Below are positions 18,007 through 28,398 of a DNA stretch of 64,000 nt, one piece after another (the stretch's first letter is position 1; each line of letters starts with the position of its first letter). Below the pieces are notes generated by a model. That model did no database searches, was not told the origin of the DNA, and saw only the letters and a list, made by a program, of their open reading frames with translations. The stretch is from Bradyrhizobium zhanjiangense (lineage in GTDB: Bacteria; Pseudomonadota; Alphaproteobacteria; Rhizobiales; Xanthobacteraceae): NCBI RefSeq assembly GCF_004114935.1, contig NZ_CP022221.1:4795001-4859000 (forward strand). Reading direction: 5' to 3'. The translations under genes were made by a program, and so were the position numbers.

Positions 18007-19575
18007 ATGGCCGAACGATATCAGGACAGACCGTTTCCCTCCGATGACTATGGTCGCGGTAGCGATCAGCATGGGAAGGCGGAAAATGATCCCTTGGCCG
18101 AGCTCGCCCGTCTGATCGGACAGACCGATCCGTTCGCAGCGCAGTCGCGGCCGACTGTGCGCCCGAAAGCGGCGCCTGCCCAGAGCTATCGGGAAGATGA
18201 CTATCGCCAGGACGATGATCAGCAGGACTATGCCGAGCAACCTGCGCCGCCGCCCGGGCCGCCCTCATGGATGCGGCGCGCCAACGTGCAGCCGCAGCCG
18301 GCACCCGCGCCGGAGCCTGACTATCCCGTCTCCGTAAACCCGGTTCATCCGTTGCATCGCTATTCGGCCCAGCCGACTGCGCCTGCCCCAGAGCCGGATT
18401 TTCATCAGCCGCAGACCCATCAGGATCACGCTTATCAAGCTCAAGCGTATCAGGATCAGGCCTATCAGCAGCACGGACAGGCTTATCAGGAGCAGGCCTA
18501 TCAGGAGCCGTACGCGCAACCCGATCCGTCGCGCTACGATGATGCGCTCTATGGCCGGCTCGAGGCAGGCGAGCAGGACTATCAGCGCGATCCGGCCTAT
18601 CCCGACGATCCCTACGCGTACCAGAACGACTATCCCGAGACCGAACTTGACGAGCCGAAGAAGCGGCGCGGCGGCATGATGACGGTCGCGGCGATCCTGG
18701 CGCTTGCCGTGGTCGGGACTGGCGCTGCCTTTGCCTACAAGACCTATGTGGGCTCGCCCCGCAGCGGCGAACCGCCGATCATCAAGGCCGATAACTCGCC
18801 GACCAAGATCGTGCCGGCGCCGACGGACTCCACGGCCAAGGTCCCGGATCGCATGGTTAGCGGTGACGGCACCGAGAAGATCGTGCCGCGCGAGGAGGCG
18901 CCTGTCGACGTCAACGCCAGGGCGGGTGGGCCCCGTTTGGTGTTCCCACCGCTGAACCAGAATGCGAACCCGCCGTCGGTGGCGAGTGTGTCGCCATCGA
19001 TGGTGCCGCCGCCGAGCGCAGGGCCGACTCCGAGCAACGGCACACTGCCGAACAATTCGCCGCGTTCGATCAGGACGGTGGCCGTGAAAGGCGATCAGAC
19101 CGATAGCGCCACACCGCAATCCGCCGCTGCGAAGCCGGCAGCTGCGCCAAAGCCTGTTGTCGCGCCGCCTGCACCAATCGCGTCGCGCAATCCGCCGACC
19201 TCGGCCAATGCCAGCGCCAACCAGCCGATGTCGCTCGCGCCGCAATCGGGACCGACGGCCGAGCCTCCGCAGCGGATGGCTGCGACCAATCCGACGCAAC
19301 TCGCCCCCACCAGCAGCGGCGGCTACATCGTGCAGGTCTCCTCGCAGCAGAGCGAGGACAGCGCCGCCGCATCCTATCGGGTGCTTCAGAGCAAGTATGG
19401 CAGCGTGCTCGGATCGCGCTCGCCAGTGATCAAGCGCGTCGACCTCACCGACAAGGGCAAGGGCATCGTCTACCGCGCCTTCGCCGGTCCCTATGGTTCG
19501 GCAGAGGAGGCGACGCAGGCATGCAACAGCCTCAAGTCCGCAGGCCTGTCTGCCTGCTTCGTCCAGAGGAATTAA
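18007..19575 (+). CDS. SPOR-domain cell-division protein with a disordered Gln/Tyr-rich N-terminus
   Basis: The ATG at 18,007 is preferred; 25 further codons upstream are open but not protein-like. The 522-residue product has a cytoplasmic Pro/Gln/Tyr-rich region (about 1-215) with repeated AYQ-x-QAYQ units at 142-168, one membrane helix (about 224-245), a long Pro/Ala/Ser linker and a C-terminal SPOR domain (about 438-522, GGYIVQVSSQ to SAGLSACFVQ). SPOR domains bind denuded peptidoglycan at the septum. It stands between argS and nagZ, consistent with a role in septal wall remodelling. Confidence 0.85.
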   Translation: MAERYQDRPFPSDDYGRGSDQHGKAENDPLAELARLIGQTDPFAAQSRPTVRPKAAPAQSYREDDYRQDDDQQDYAEQPAPPPGPPSWMRRANVQPQPAPAPEPDYPVSVNPVHPLHRYSAQPTAPAPEPDFHQPQTHQDHAYQAQAYQDQAYQQHGQAYQEQAYQEPYAQPDPSRYDDALYGRLEAGEQDYQRDPAYPDDPYAYQNDYPETELDEPKKRRGGMMTVAAILALAVVGTGAAFAYKTYVGSPRSGEPPIIKADNSPTKIVPAPTDSTAKVPDRMVSGDGTEKIVPREEAPVDVNARAGGPRLVFPPLNQNANPPSVASVSPSMVPPPSAGPTPSNGTLPNNSPRSIRTVAVKGDQTDSATPQSAAAKPAAAPKPVVAPPAPIASRNPPTSANASANQPMSLAPQSGPTAEPPQRMAATNPTQLAPTSSGGYIVQVSSQQSEDSAAASYRVLQSKYGSVLGSRSPVIKRVDLTDKGKGIVYRAFAGPYGSAEEATQACNSLKSAGLSACFVQRN

Positions 19576-19621
19576 CGGCCGTTTTCTTGACCCCCTCGCA
19601 GGGCAGGGTTAATCGGCCGTT

Positions 19622-20650
19622 ATGAGCACGCGGGCCTTCATTACCGGCGTATCCGGAACGGAACTGACCGCCGCCGAGCGGGAGTTTATCCGTGCCGAAC
19701 GCCCATGGGGCTTCATCCTGTTCAAGCGCAATGTCGCGACACCGGCGCAAGTTGCTGCATTGGTTGCGGAATTGCGGACGGTTGCGAATGCTGCCGAGGC
19801 ACCGGTCCTGATTGATCAAGAGGGTGGGCGGGTGCAGCGGCTGGGGCCGCCGCACTGGCCGGTCTATCCGCCGGGGGCCGTATTCGCGACTTTGTACGAC
19901 ACTGATTCGGTGCTCGGGCTCACTGCGGCGCGCCTGAGCGCCCGCCTGATCGCGGCCGATCTCGCCGATCTCGGCATTACCGTGGATTGCCTGCCGCTCG
20001 CTGACGTGCCGGTGCCGGGTGCCGATGCCGTCATCGGCAACCGGGCCTACGGCACGGAGCCGGGCAAGGTCGCGGCGATTGCCTGTGCGATCACCGAAGG
20101 CCTGGAGCAGGGCGGCGTGTTGCCGGTCCTCAAGCACATCCCTGGTCATGGCCGGGCCACCGCCGACACCCATTTCAAGCTGCCGACGGTCGATACGCCC
20201 CGGGACGAGCTGGAGCGGACCGATTTCGCCGCGTTCAAGCCGCTTTCGGACCTGCCGATGGCCATGACTGCACATGTTGTGTTTAGCGCGGTCGACCCCG
20301 CCCATCCGGCGACGACATCTGCGACAATGATTGCTGACGTGATTCGCGGCGCAATCGGGTTCCAGGGTTTGTTAATGAGTGATGACGTGTCGATGAACGC
20401 GCTGTCGGGGAATATCGCCGAGCGGACCCGCGCTATCTTTGCGGCCGGTTGCGACGTGGCCCTGCATTGCAACGGCAACATCGAGGAGATGCGCGACGTC
20501 GCCGCTCAGACGCCCGAACTGTCTGGCAGGGCACTGGAGCGGGCGAAAGCCGCGCTCGCCGCACGCAAGCCGCCGCAGCCGTTCGACCGGGCGGCCACAC
20601 GCGCGGAACTGGACGCATTGATCGCACGGGCAAACACGGCATCGGCATGA
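19622..20650 (+). CDS. nagZ: Beta-N-acetylhexosaminidase
   Basis: The 342-residue glycoside hydrolase family 3 enzyme cleaves GlcNAc from anhydro-muropeptides during cytoplasmic wall recycling. The motif KHIPGHG starts at Lys171 and is followed by the TADTH segment that carries the acid/base His/Asp pair, and MSDDVSMNAL near 254 carries the nucleophile Asp. DQEGGRVQRL is the N-terminal barrel signature. There is no signal peptide, as expected. The stop overlaps the scpA start as ATGA, so the genes are translationally coupled. Confidence 0.93.
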   Translation: MSTRAFITGVSGTELTAAEREFIRAERPWGFILFKRNVATPAQVAALVAELRTVANAAEAPVLIDQEGGRVQRLGPPHWPVYPPGAVFATLYDTDSVLGLTAARLSARLIAADLADLGITVDCLPLADVPVPGADAVIGNRAYGTEPGKVAAIACAITEGLEQGGVLPVLKHIPGHGRATADTHFKLPTVDTPRDELERTDFAAFKPLSDLPMAMTAHVVFSAVDPAHPATTSATMIADVIRGAIGFQGLLMSDDVSMNALSGNIAERTRAIFAAGCDVALHCNGNIEEMRDVAAQTPELSGRALERAKAALAARKPPQPFDRAATRAELDALIARANTASA

Positions 20651-21486
20651 CCGCAGAAATCCTATCGTTCGAAACCGGGCGGCCCGCAGAGCTCGCCGAG
20701 GGCGAGCCGGCGTTGGTCGTGGACGTCGAGGGCTATGAGGGCCCGCTCGACCTGTTGCTCGCGCTGGCACGGCAGCAGAAGGTCGACCTTGCCAAGATTT
20801 CGATCCTGGCGCTGGCGGACCAGTATCTCCACTTCATCGAAGCTGCGCGGAAGATCCGGCTGGAGCTCGCTGCTGATTATCTCGTGATGGCGGCCTGGCT
20901 CGCCTTCCTGAAGTCGCGCCTGCTGCTGCCGGAGCCGCCGAGTGCGGAAGGCCCAAGCGCCGAGCAGATGGCGACTGCGCTCGCCAACCGGCTGCGCCGG
21001 CTGGAGGCCATTCGTGAAGCCGCCAATCGGCTGATGAACAGGCCGCAATTGCAGCGCGACATCTTCCCGCGCGGCGAGCCCGAGCAGATCGCCGAGATCA
21101 AGCATCCGAAATACACGGCGACGCTGTACGACCTGCTCACCGCCTATGCTGCTCAGCGCCAGTCGCGCGTGCTGGCGAGCGTGCATCTGGCCAAGCGCAC
21201 GGTGTGGTCGCTCGCCGAGGCGCGCGCCACGCTGGAGCGGCTTGTCGGCAGCATCAGTGAACAGGACGACTGGGGCGTTCTCGACGACTTCCTGATCCGG
21301 CACGTCGCCGATCCGACGCAGCGCGCGACGGTGTTCGCCTCTAGCTTTGCCGCCGCGCTCGAACTGGTGCGCGAAGGCCAGCTCGAGCTGAACCAGAAAG
21401 AGGCGTTTGCGCCCATCTATTTCCGGAAGGGGCGTCCTAAACCGGTTCCGGACGCAGCTCCTGCGCCCGATGCGCCGGTCGGTTAA
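20647..21486 (+). CDS. scpA: Segregation and condensation protein A
   Basis: The 279-residue kleisin starts at the ATG that overlaps the nagZ stop. The N-terminal part shows the ScpA signature YEGPLDLLLALARQQKVDLA and DLVMAAWLAFLKSRLLLP-type helix; the C-terminal winged helix (about 200-265) binds SMC. ScpA, ScpB and SMC form the bacterial condensin that organises and segregates the chromosome. The frame stays open for 66 codons upstream within nagZ, but those residues are not family-like. Confidence 0.92.
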   Translation: MTAEILSFETGRPAELAEGEPALVVDVEGYEGPLDLLLALARQQKVDLAKISILALADQYLHFIEAARKIRLELAADYLVMAAWLAFLKSRLLLPEPPSAEGPSAEQMATALANRLRRLEAIREAANRLMNRPQLQRDIFPRGEPEQIAEIKHPKYTATLYDLLTAYAAQRQSRVLASVHLAKRTVWSLAEARATLERLVGSISEQDDWGVLDDFLIRHVADPTQRATVFASSFAAALELVREGQLELNQKEAFAPIYFRKGRPKPVPDAAPAPDAPVG

Positions 21487-21507
21487 GTGCAAGAAGGAGA
21501 ATCTGCC

Positions 21508-22260
21508 ATGGCAAGCCTGGCTGAAGTGCGGGTAGAAGAGGCCGAGCCGATGGACAATGAATCCCAGGCACGTCCCGAGGAATTGCGGCTGCTGGAAGCG
21601 CTGCTGTTCGCTTCGAGTGAACCGCTGGATACCGCGACGCTGGCCAAGCGGATGCCGGATGGCGTCGACGTCAAGGCGGCGCTCGAGCAGCTCCAGGCCG
21701 ATTATGCCTCGCGCGGCGTGAACCTCGTGCGCGTCGCCAACAAATGGACCTTCCGCACCGCCGGCGATCTCGCCTGGCTGATGACGCGGGAGAGTACCGA
21801 GACCCGCCGCCTGTCGCGTGCCGCGATCGAGGTGCTGGCGATCATCGCCTATCACCAGCCGGTGACGCGCGCCGAGATCGAGGAGATCCGCGGCGTCGTC
21901 ACCTCGAAGGGCACACTGGACGTGCTGCTGGAGACCGGCTGGATCAAGCCGCGCGGACGCCGCAAGACGCCCGGGCGCCCATTGACCTTCGGAACCACCG
22001 AGGACTTCCTGTCGCAGTTCACCCTGGAACAGCTCGGCGACCTGCCGGGCCTCGAAGAGCTGAAGGGCACGGGCCTGTTGGATTCGCGCCTGCCGACCGG
22101 ATTCACCGTGCCGACGCCATCGGATGACCCGGCGCTGCGTGAAGACGAGGATCCGTTGGAACCGGGCGAAGACCTCGATCTGGCGCTGGCGCCCGCGGTC
22201 GAGCCCGAGGCGCCGGAAGGCGGCAATGAGGGTGGCAGCGAAGGCGGCACTGAAGAGTGA
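21508..22260 (+). CDS. scpB: Segregation and condensation protein B
   Basis: The ATG at 21,508 is chosen because AAGGAG lies nine bases upstream; a GTG immediately after the scpA stop is less likely. The 250-residue protein has two winged-helix domains (about 25-180) including LLEALLFASSEPLD and the conserved AIIAYHQPVTRAEIEEIRGV. The C-terminal 60 residues are an acidic, Gly/Glu-rich tail without structure. It dimerises and binds ScpA in the SMC complex. Part of the nagZ-scpA-scpB-tat order. Confidence 0.92.
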   Translation: MASLAEVRVEEAEPMDNESQARPEELRLLEALLFASSEPLDTATLAKRMPDGVDVKAALEQLQADYASRGVNLVRVANKWTFRTAGDLAWLMTRESTETRRLSRAAIEVLAIIAYHQPVTRAEIEEIRGVVTSKGTLDVLLETGWIKPRGRRKTPGRPLTFGTTEDFLSQFTLEQLGDLPGLEELKGTGLLDSRLPTGFTVPTPSDDPALREDEDPLEPGEDLDLALAPAVEPEAPEGGNEGGSEGGTEE

Positions 22261-22425
22261 CGCCGGTCCGTTCACGGGCCCCTGCGACCAGTTAACACTA
22301 GCAAGATTGCGTAGTGCCAACAGCGAATTGGCGCTGCCTTGGTCCTTGTTTTTGAGACCCGCCAAGCCTAGGTTTCGGTAAAGATCGGCCGGGTCCCCGG
22401 CCATGCGCGTTTGGAGGGTTGCAGG

Positions 22426-22662
22426 ATGGGTTCACTCAGCATTTGGCACTGGATCTTGGTGATCGCAGTGGTCCTGCTGCTGTTCGGCCGCGGCAAGATT
22501 TCGGATCTGATGGGCGACGTGGCGCAGGGCATCAAGGCGTTCAAGAAGGGCATGCAGGACGACGACAAGCCCGCTGAAAAGCCCGAGCCGAACAAGTCCA
22601 TCGAGCACAACAACGCCGCGCCGACCGCGGCACGGTCCGACGTCGGCAGCAAGGCCGTCTGA
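22426..22662 (+). CDS. tatA: Sec-independent translocase subunit TatA
   Basis: GGAGGG seven bases upstream fixes the ATG at 22,426. The 78-residue protein has one membrane helix (about 4-21, [17 protein letters not shown]), the FGRGK hinge, an amphipathic helix ([17 protein letters not shown]) and a charged tail. TatA oligomers form the pore that exports folded proteins with twin-arginine signals. Followed by tatB after 85 bases and tatC, so all three subunits are encoded together. Confidence 0.93.
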   Translation: MGSLSIWHWILVIAVVLLLFGRGKISDLMGDVAQGIKAFKKGMQDDDKPAEKPEPNKSIEHNNAAPTAARSDVGSKAV

Positions 22663-22747
22663 GCCAGAGAGCATGCGAGACGCGGGTAGCCCCGATCCTG
22701 CGCGCGAGGGATTGGGCCGGTTGCGGCTGGCGTGAACGGAAGACCTC

Positions 22748-23305
22748 ATGTTCGACATCGGCTGGAGTGAACTGGTCCTCATCGGGGTCGTGGCCCTCAT
22801 CGCCATCGGCCCGAAGGAGCTGCCGGGCGTGCTGCGCATGGTCGGACAGTGGATGGGCAAGGCCCGCAAGATGGCCGCCGAATTCCAGGGCCAGTTCCAG
22901 GAAGCGATGCGCGAGGCTGAGATGGCCGACCTCAAGAAGAGCTTTGACGAGGTCAAGGAAGCCGCGACCGGCTTCAATCCGCTGACCTCGCTTCAGAAGG
23001 ACGTCAGCGACGCGCTCCGCGTCGATGCGCTCGACAAGCCGGCCGAGACGCCAGCCGCCAGCGCCGCCGAACCGTCGGCGACTTCAAGCGAAGCACCGGC
23101 GACTTCGAGCGAAGCGCTGGCGACTTCAAGTGAAGCGCCGGTAACGCCAACGACGCCGGAAGCGCCGACCCCCGCGACCTTCATGGAAGCCGAGGCGCAT
23201 GCGGCAGCGAACGAGCCGCTCGCGATCACCCGTGAGGTCGAGCAGGCCCACGTCACGCAAGACACCGCGCCATCCGAAGCGATCAAGGACGTCAAAGCGT
23301 CATGA
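22748..23305 (+). CDS. tatB: Sec-independent translocase subunit TatB
   Basis: The 185-residue protein starts [20 protein letters not shown] with the Glu8 typical of TatB, then [10 protein letters not shown] and an amphipathic helix to about residue 85. TatB with TatC forms the receptor for twin-arginine signals. The C-terminal 80 residues are a low-complexity Ala/Pro/Thr/Glu tail with three tandem ATSSEAP-type heptads coded by 23,078-23,140. The stop overlaps the tatC start by four bases. Confidence 0.92.
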   Translation: MFDIGWSELVLIGVVALIAIGPKELPGVLRMVGQWMGKARKMAAEFQGQFQEAMREAEMADLKKSFDEVKEAATGFNPLTSLQKDVSDALRVDALDKPAETPAASAAEPSATSSEAPATSSEALATSSEAPVTPTTPEAPTPATFMEAEAHAAANEPLAITREVEQAHVTQDTAPSEAIKDVKAS

Positions 23306-24111
23306 CCGACGCCGATATCGAGGCCAGCAAAGCCCCCTTGATGGACCATTTGATCGAGCTGCGGTCGCGGCTGATCAAGGCACTGCTCGGCTTTGGCGTC
23401 GCCTTCATCTTCTGCTTCTTCTTCGCCAAGCAGATCTACAACGTGCTGGTCTGGCCGTTCGTGTGGGTCGCGGGTCCTGAGAATTCCAAGTTCATCTACA
23501 CGGCGCTGCTGGAATATTTCATCACCCAGCTCAAGCTCGCGCTGTTCGGCGCCGGCTTCATCTCGTTCCCGATCGTCGCGACGCAAATCTACAAGTTCGT
23601 GGCGCCCGGTCTCTACAAGCACGAGAAGCAGGCCTTCCTGCCGTACCTGGTCGCGACCCCGTTCTTCTTCGTGCTGGGCGCGGCGCTGGTTTATTTCGTC
23701 GTGCTGCCGATGCTGGTCCGCTTCTCGCTCGGCATGCAGCAGGCCGGCAGCGACGAGACCGCGCAGATCCAGCTCTTGCCCAAGGTCGGCGAATATCTGT
23801 CGCTGATGATGTCGCTGATCTTCGCCTTCGGCATCGCCTTCCAGCTTCCGGTGATCCTGACGCTGCTCGGGCGGATCGGCATCATCACATCGAAGATGCT
23901 GCGCGAGAAGCGCCGCTATTTCATCGTCATCGCCTTCGTCATCGCGGCCGTGCTGACGCCGCCTGACGTGCTCAGCCAGTGCTCCCTGGCGATTCCCTTG
24001 CTGGCGCTCTACGAGGGTTCGATCATCGCGGTGGCGATGGTGGAGAAGAAGGCGGCGGCCTCGCAGGCCACCGGTACCGACGTGTCGACGCCGGCCAAGC
24101 CTGCGGAGTAG
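23302..24111 (+). CDS. tatC: Sec-independent translocase subunit TatC
   Basis: The 269-residue integral membrane protein shows the N-terminal [18 protein letters not shown] signature, six membrane helices and the family segments [16 protein letters not shown] and [12 protein letters not shown]. TatC recognises the twin-arginine motif of Tat substrates. It is translationally coupled to tatB. A family B hairpin repeat follows within 20 bases and may terminate the operon. Confidence 0.94.
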   Translation: MTDADIEASKAPLMDHLIELRSRLIKALLGFGVAFIFCFFFAKQIYNVLVWPFVWVAGPENSKFIYTALLEYFITQLKLALFGAGFISFPIVATQIYKFVAPGLYKHEKQAFLPYLVATPFFFVLGAALVYFVVLPMLVRFSLGMQQAGSDETAQIQLLPKVGEYLSLMMSLIFAFGIAFQLPVILTLLGRIGIITSKMLREKRRYFIVIAFVIAAVLTPPDVLSQCSLAIPLLALYEGSIIAVAMVEKKAAASQATGTDVSTPAKPAE

Positions 24112-24130
24112 AGGGCGGGCCAAATCCTCA

Positions 24131-24236
24131 GTGTCATTCCCCGCGAAGGCGGGGAATGAAGTACGCCGGGGCCTATCGGGGAATCACGGACGTCTCTGGA
24201 ATACTGGATCATCCGCCTTCGCGGATGATGACAGCC
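24131..24236. repeat. Dispersed repeat family B, copy 1
   Basis: Two hairpins in tandem: TCATTCCCCGCGAAGGCGGG then GAATGA, and GGATCATCCGCCTTCGCGGA then TGATGACAG, separated by about 50 bases with GTCTCTGGAATACTGGATC. This is the reverse complement of the arrangement at 29,820-29,931. It fills the gap between tatC and serS. Confidence 0.8.
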
Positions 24237-24260
24237 GTGCTAGGAGACGCGCTAATGTAA

Positions 24261-25643
<1,383 letters not shown>

Positions 25644-25702
25644 GGTTGCGAAGATCAGGCGGCAGGCTATCCTGCCGGCCCCTCAACGCGAACCCACCAT
25701 TC

Positions 25703-26065
25703 ATGGCCTTGCACCGCGACATCTTCTGGGTCGGCCGACAATGGGCGGTGACGGGTGCCGGCATCCAGGCCGTCGATCAGCGCCTGCGCGGCGTGCTCGA
25801 CATCGAGATCGCGCGGCTCTGGGACGACGATCTCGTGCGGAGTAGGCGGGCGAAGCCCGGAGTCAATGCAGCGGATTTCGACAAGGCGCTGACGGTCGCG
25901 CGCGAACGCTTCCCGCAGGCGCCTGTGTCCGACCCGTTCGTCGCGCAGCTGGAGGCACTCGGCGTGATCGAAAATCCTGTCGAGAGCCCGGTCGTGCCGG
26001 CGATGCAGCTGCATGCCGAGGGTCGGCTGGCGCGCTTCCTGCCGCAATGGCGCATCCGCCGGTAG
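25703..26065 (+). CDS. Conserved hypothetical protein, about 120 residues
   Basis: The ATG at 25,703 (MALHRDIFWVGRQWAVTGAG) is preferred over a start 19 codons earlier. The product is soluble, without signal peptide or membrane segment. WVGRQWAVTGAGIQAVDQRL and a C-terminal PQWRIRR are its most distinctive segments. Its position between serS and surE and its codon use like its neighbours suggest a real gene. The family was not recognised. A weak ribosome site keeps the start uncertain. Confidence 0.6.
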   Translation: MALHRDIFWVGRQWAVTGAGIQAVDQRLRGVLDIEIARLWDDDLVRSRRAKPGVNAADFDKALTVARERFPQAPVSDPFVAQLEALGVIENPVESPVVPAMQLHAEGRLARFLPQWRIRR

Positions 26066-26174
26066 TAGGATCCAGGCCGGGAACCTGGCCGCCGCGACCG
26101 AATCGGCCGGTTTGCCTGATTGGGCAGAGCCGGATAAGACGGCTCAGACCCGCTTTCTGGAATCGACCTTTCGC

Positions 26175-26942
26175 ATGCGTATTCTCTGCACCAATGACGA
26201 CGGCATCCACGCCCCCGGCCTCAAGGTCGTGGAGGAGATCGCGCGCGCCTTGTCCGACGACGTCTGGGTGGTGGCGCCGGAGCTCGACCAGTCCGGCGTG
26301 TCGCATTCGCTGTCGCTGAACGATCCGTTGCGCCTGCGCGAGGTCGGCCCGCGGCACTTCGCCGTGCGCGGCACGCCGACCGACTGCGTCATCATGGGCG
26401 CGCGCCACATCCTCGGGCCCAAGCTGCCTGATGTCGTGCTGTCCGGCGTCAACAAGGGGCGCAACGTCGCCGAGGACGTGGTTTATTCCGGCACCATCGC
26501 TGGCGCGCTGGAAGGCACCATCCTGGGGCTGCCGTCGTTCGCGCTGTCGCAGGAGTTCAGCGTCGAGACCCGCGAGCGGCCGCCGTGGGACACCGCGCGC
26601 AAGTTTGGGCCTGACATCCTGCGCAAGGTGATCGCCGCCGGCGTCCCGAAAGACACGGTGATCAACATCAACTTCCCGTCGTGTGCGCCGGAGGATGTGC
26701 TCGGCATCCGCGTCACGCGCCAAGGCAAGCGCAATCTCGGCTTCCTCAGGATCGACGAGCGCAGGGACGGCCGCGGCAATCCCTATTTCTGGATCGGGTT
26801 CGAGCGCACGGCGATGATGGACACGCCCACCGACGGCACCGATCTCGCGGCGCTTCGCGAGCGCTATGTCTCGGTGACGCCGCTCAGGCTCGACCGCACC
26901 AATGAAGCGTTTTCAGAAGAATTGAGCGCGACGCTGAAGTAG
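26175..26942 (+). CDS. surE: 5'/3'-nucleotidase SurE
   Basis: The start at 26,175 gives MRILCTNDDGIHAPGL, the canonical N-terminus with the metal-binding Asp8-Asp9; the frame is open 54 codons upstream but not conserved. The 255-residue protein also has DQSGVSHSLS, RGTPTDCV, and DVVLSGVNKGRNVAEDVVYS-type motifs with the metal-site Asn. SurE dephosphorylates nucleoside monophosphates and short polyphosphates, mainly in stress and stationary phase. It belongs to the surE-pcm-nlpD order known from many proteobacteria, here interrupted by a response-regulator gene. Confidence 0.94.
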   Translation: MRILCTNDDGIHAPGLKVVEEIARALSDDVWVVAPELDQSGVSHSLSLNDPLRLREVGPRHFAVRGTPTDCVIMGARHILGPKLPDVVLSGVNKGRNVAEDVVYSGTIAGALEGTILGLPSFALSQEFSVETRERPPWDTARKFGPDILRKVIAAGVPKDTVININFPSCAPEDVLGIRVTRQGKRNLGFLRIDERRDGRGNPYFWIGFERTAMMDTPTDGTDLAALRERYVSVTPLRLDRTNEAFSEELSATLK

Positions 26943-26945
26943 CGC

Positions 26946-27044
26946 CTAGAGCATTATCGGTTCTGATTGAATCAGAGCCGAAGCTTTGTTTTGACGCGTT
27001 TTCTTCACGCGAACCGGTATCCACTTCGCTCGGAAACGCTCTAG
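26946..27044. repeat. Dispersed repeat family F (CTAGAGCATT...AACGCTCTAG)
   Basis: The unit has inverted ends CTAGAGC and GCTCTAG, with internal short inverted pairs such as GGTTCTGATT and AATCAGAGCC. It resembles the AGAGCATGATCCGGAAAAGT-type intergenic element of rhizobiales. It starts four bases after surE and its right end supplies the stop codon of the convergent response-regulator gene. A role as terminator is plausible. Confidence 0.65.
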
Positions 27045-27412
27045 CCGCTGCGAAGCGCGGCTTCGATGGTCTTGCCGAGTGCGTCGAGCTGGAACGGCTT
27101 CTGGAGCGCCGGCCGATCGCGGTACTGTTCGGGCAGGCCGGAGGAGCCGTAGCCGGTGGCGAAGATGAAGGGGCAGCCTTTCGCCCTGATAACATCGGCC
27201 ACCGGCGAGATGACCTTGCCGTTGACGTTGACGTCGAGAATGGCGATGTCGAACTCGGTCGCCTGGGCGAGCCGCATGGCCTCGGTGATGTCGCCGGCCT
27301 CGGCAGCGACCTTGTAGCCGAGCTCTTCGAGCATGTCCGCAACCATCATTCTGATCATCACCTCGTCTTCGACGAGGAATACAGAGCGGCCGGAAAGCCC
27401 CGTCGCGGTCAT
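27041..27412 (-). CDS. Single-domain response regulator
   Basis: The ATG at 27,412 has AAGGAC seven bases upstream and gives 123 residues that are entirely a receiver domain: Glu15/Asp14-type acidic pair in LVEDEVM, phospho-acceptor Asp in IAILDVNVNG, Thr in FATGYG and Lys in LQKPFQ. The FIFATGYGSSGLPEQYRDRP segment is typical of rhizobial receivers of the FixJ-like stand-alone type. No output domain or kinase is adjacent. It lies on the opposite strand between surE and pcm, so it looks inserted into a conserved operon order. Confidence 0.83.
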   Translation of the reverse strand: MTATGLSGRSVFLVEDEVMIRMMVADMLEELGYKVAAEAGDITEAMRLAQATEFDIAILDVNVNGKVISPVADVIRAKGCPFIFATGYGSSGLPEQYRDRPALQKPFQLDALGKTIEAALRSG

Positions 27413-27638
27413 GGTCGAGTCCTTGCCCATTCCCAAAAACGTTCGCAGATAACATGAATCGACGCAATGCGCGTTTTGACGAACGGCTGCCTGAAAATGG
27501 CGATCACGACTGGCCTGTTGCACGCCAATCTGTGCTCAAATATCCAGCCGAATGGTATCATGGGTTCCCGACCAAGGAACAAGATTCTCGCGCCCGGGTT
27601 GGCGACTTAACGGGCCTGACAACACAGCATTGGCAGCA

Positions 27639-28289
27639 ATGACCTCGCATCAACCCCCGCCCGAAAAGATGATGTTTCAGCTCACGCTGAGGCGCCGGGG
27701 CATTAGCGATCAGGCCGTGCTGCGGACGATGGAGGAGGTGCCGCGCGAGCTGTTCGTCGACGACGCCAACCGCGACGGCGCCTATCGCGACAGTGCGCTG
27801 CCGATCGCCTGCGGGCAGACCATCAGCCAGCCCTTCGTCGTCGCCTACATGACCGAGCAGCTCCAGCTCCAGAAGCGGCACCGCGTGCTCGAGATCGGCA
27901 CCGGCTCCGGTTATCAGGCCGCCGTGCTGTCGCGGCTCGCAGGGCAGGTGCTCACGGTCGAGCGCTACCGCATGCTCGCGGACACCGCACGCGCCAGGCT
28001 CGAAGAGCTCGGCTGCCACAATGTCGAGGTGATGCTGGGCGATGGCCTCAATCTGCCAGCCAATATCGGCCCGTTCGACCGCATCATCGTCACCGCCGCG
28101 ATGGAGCAGATTCCAGAGAACCTGATCGAACGGCTCGAGATCGGGGGCATCCTGATCGCACCGGTCGGCCCGCATCAGGGCGTGCAGACGCTGACCCGCC
28201 TCAACCGCACCGAGGCGGGGATCGAGCGCAAGGAACTCGTCGATGTCCGCTTCGTGCCGGCGCTGCCTGGCGTGGCGCGGGAGCTGTAG
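27639..28289 (+). CDS. pcm: Protein-L-isoaspartate O-methyltransferase
   Basis: The ATG at 27,639 gives 216 residues. The fold is a SAM-dependent methyltransferase with motif [16 protein letters not shown], the substrate-binding [18 protein letters not shown] segment and [14 protein letters not shown]. It methylates isoaspartyl residues of aged proteins to begin their repair. Its partners in the usual arrangement, surE and an NlpD-like gene, flank it. The 110-base gap downstream separates it from the LytM gene. Confidence 0.93.
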   Translation: MTSHQPPPEKMMFQLTLRRRGISDQAVLRTMEEVPRELFVDDANRDGAYRDSALPIACGQTISQPFVVAYMTEQLQLQKRHRVLEIGTGSGYQAAVLSRLAGQVLTVERYRMLADTARARLEELGCHNVEVMLGDGLNLPANIGPFDRIIVTAAMEQIPENLIERLEIGGILIAPVGPHQGVQTLTRLNRTEAGIERKELVDVRFVPALPGVAREL

Positions 28290-28398
28290 AATTCCGGATT
28301 GGCTGTGCCGCCAACATCTTATTGGGAGGGTTAAGCCGTTATTTACTCGGCGCGTGTTTACTTAAAACACTAGTTCTGTTGCGTACGAGTGAGTAACC

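Noticed and set aside
18265..19299. A 344-codon minus-strand frame opposite the SPOR gene
   Set aside because: Arises from the low-complexity SPOR linker; Arg/Leu/Ile-rich and without motifs.
20662..22404. A 580-codon minus-strand frame opposite scpA-scpB
   Set aside because: Shadow of clear condensin subunits on the other strand.
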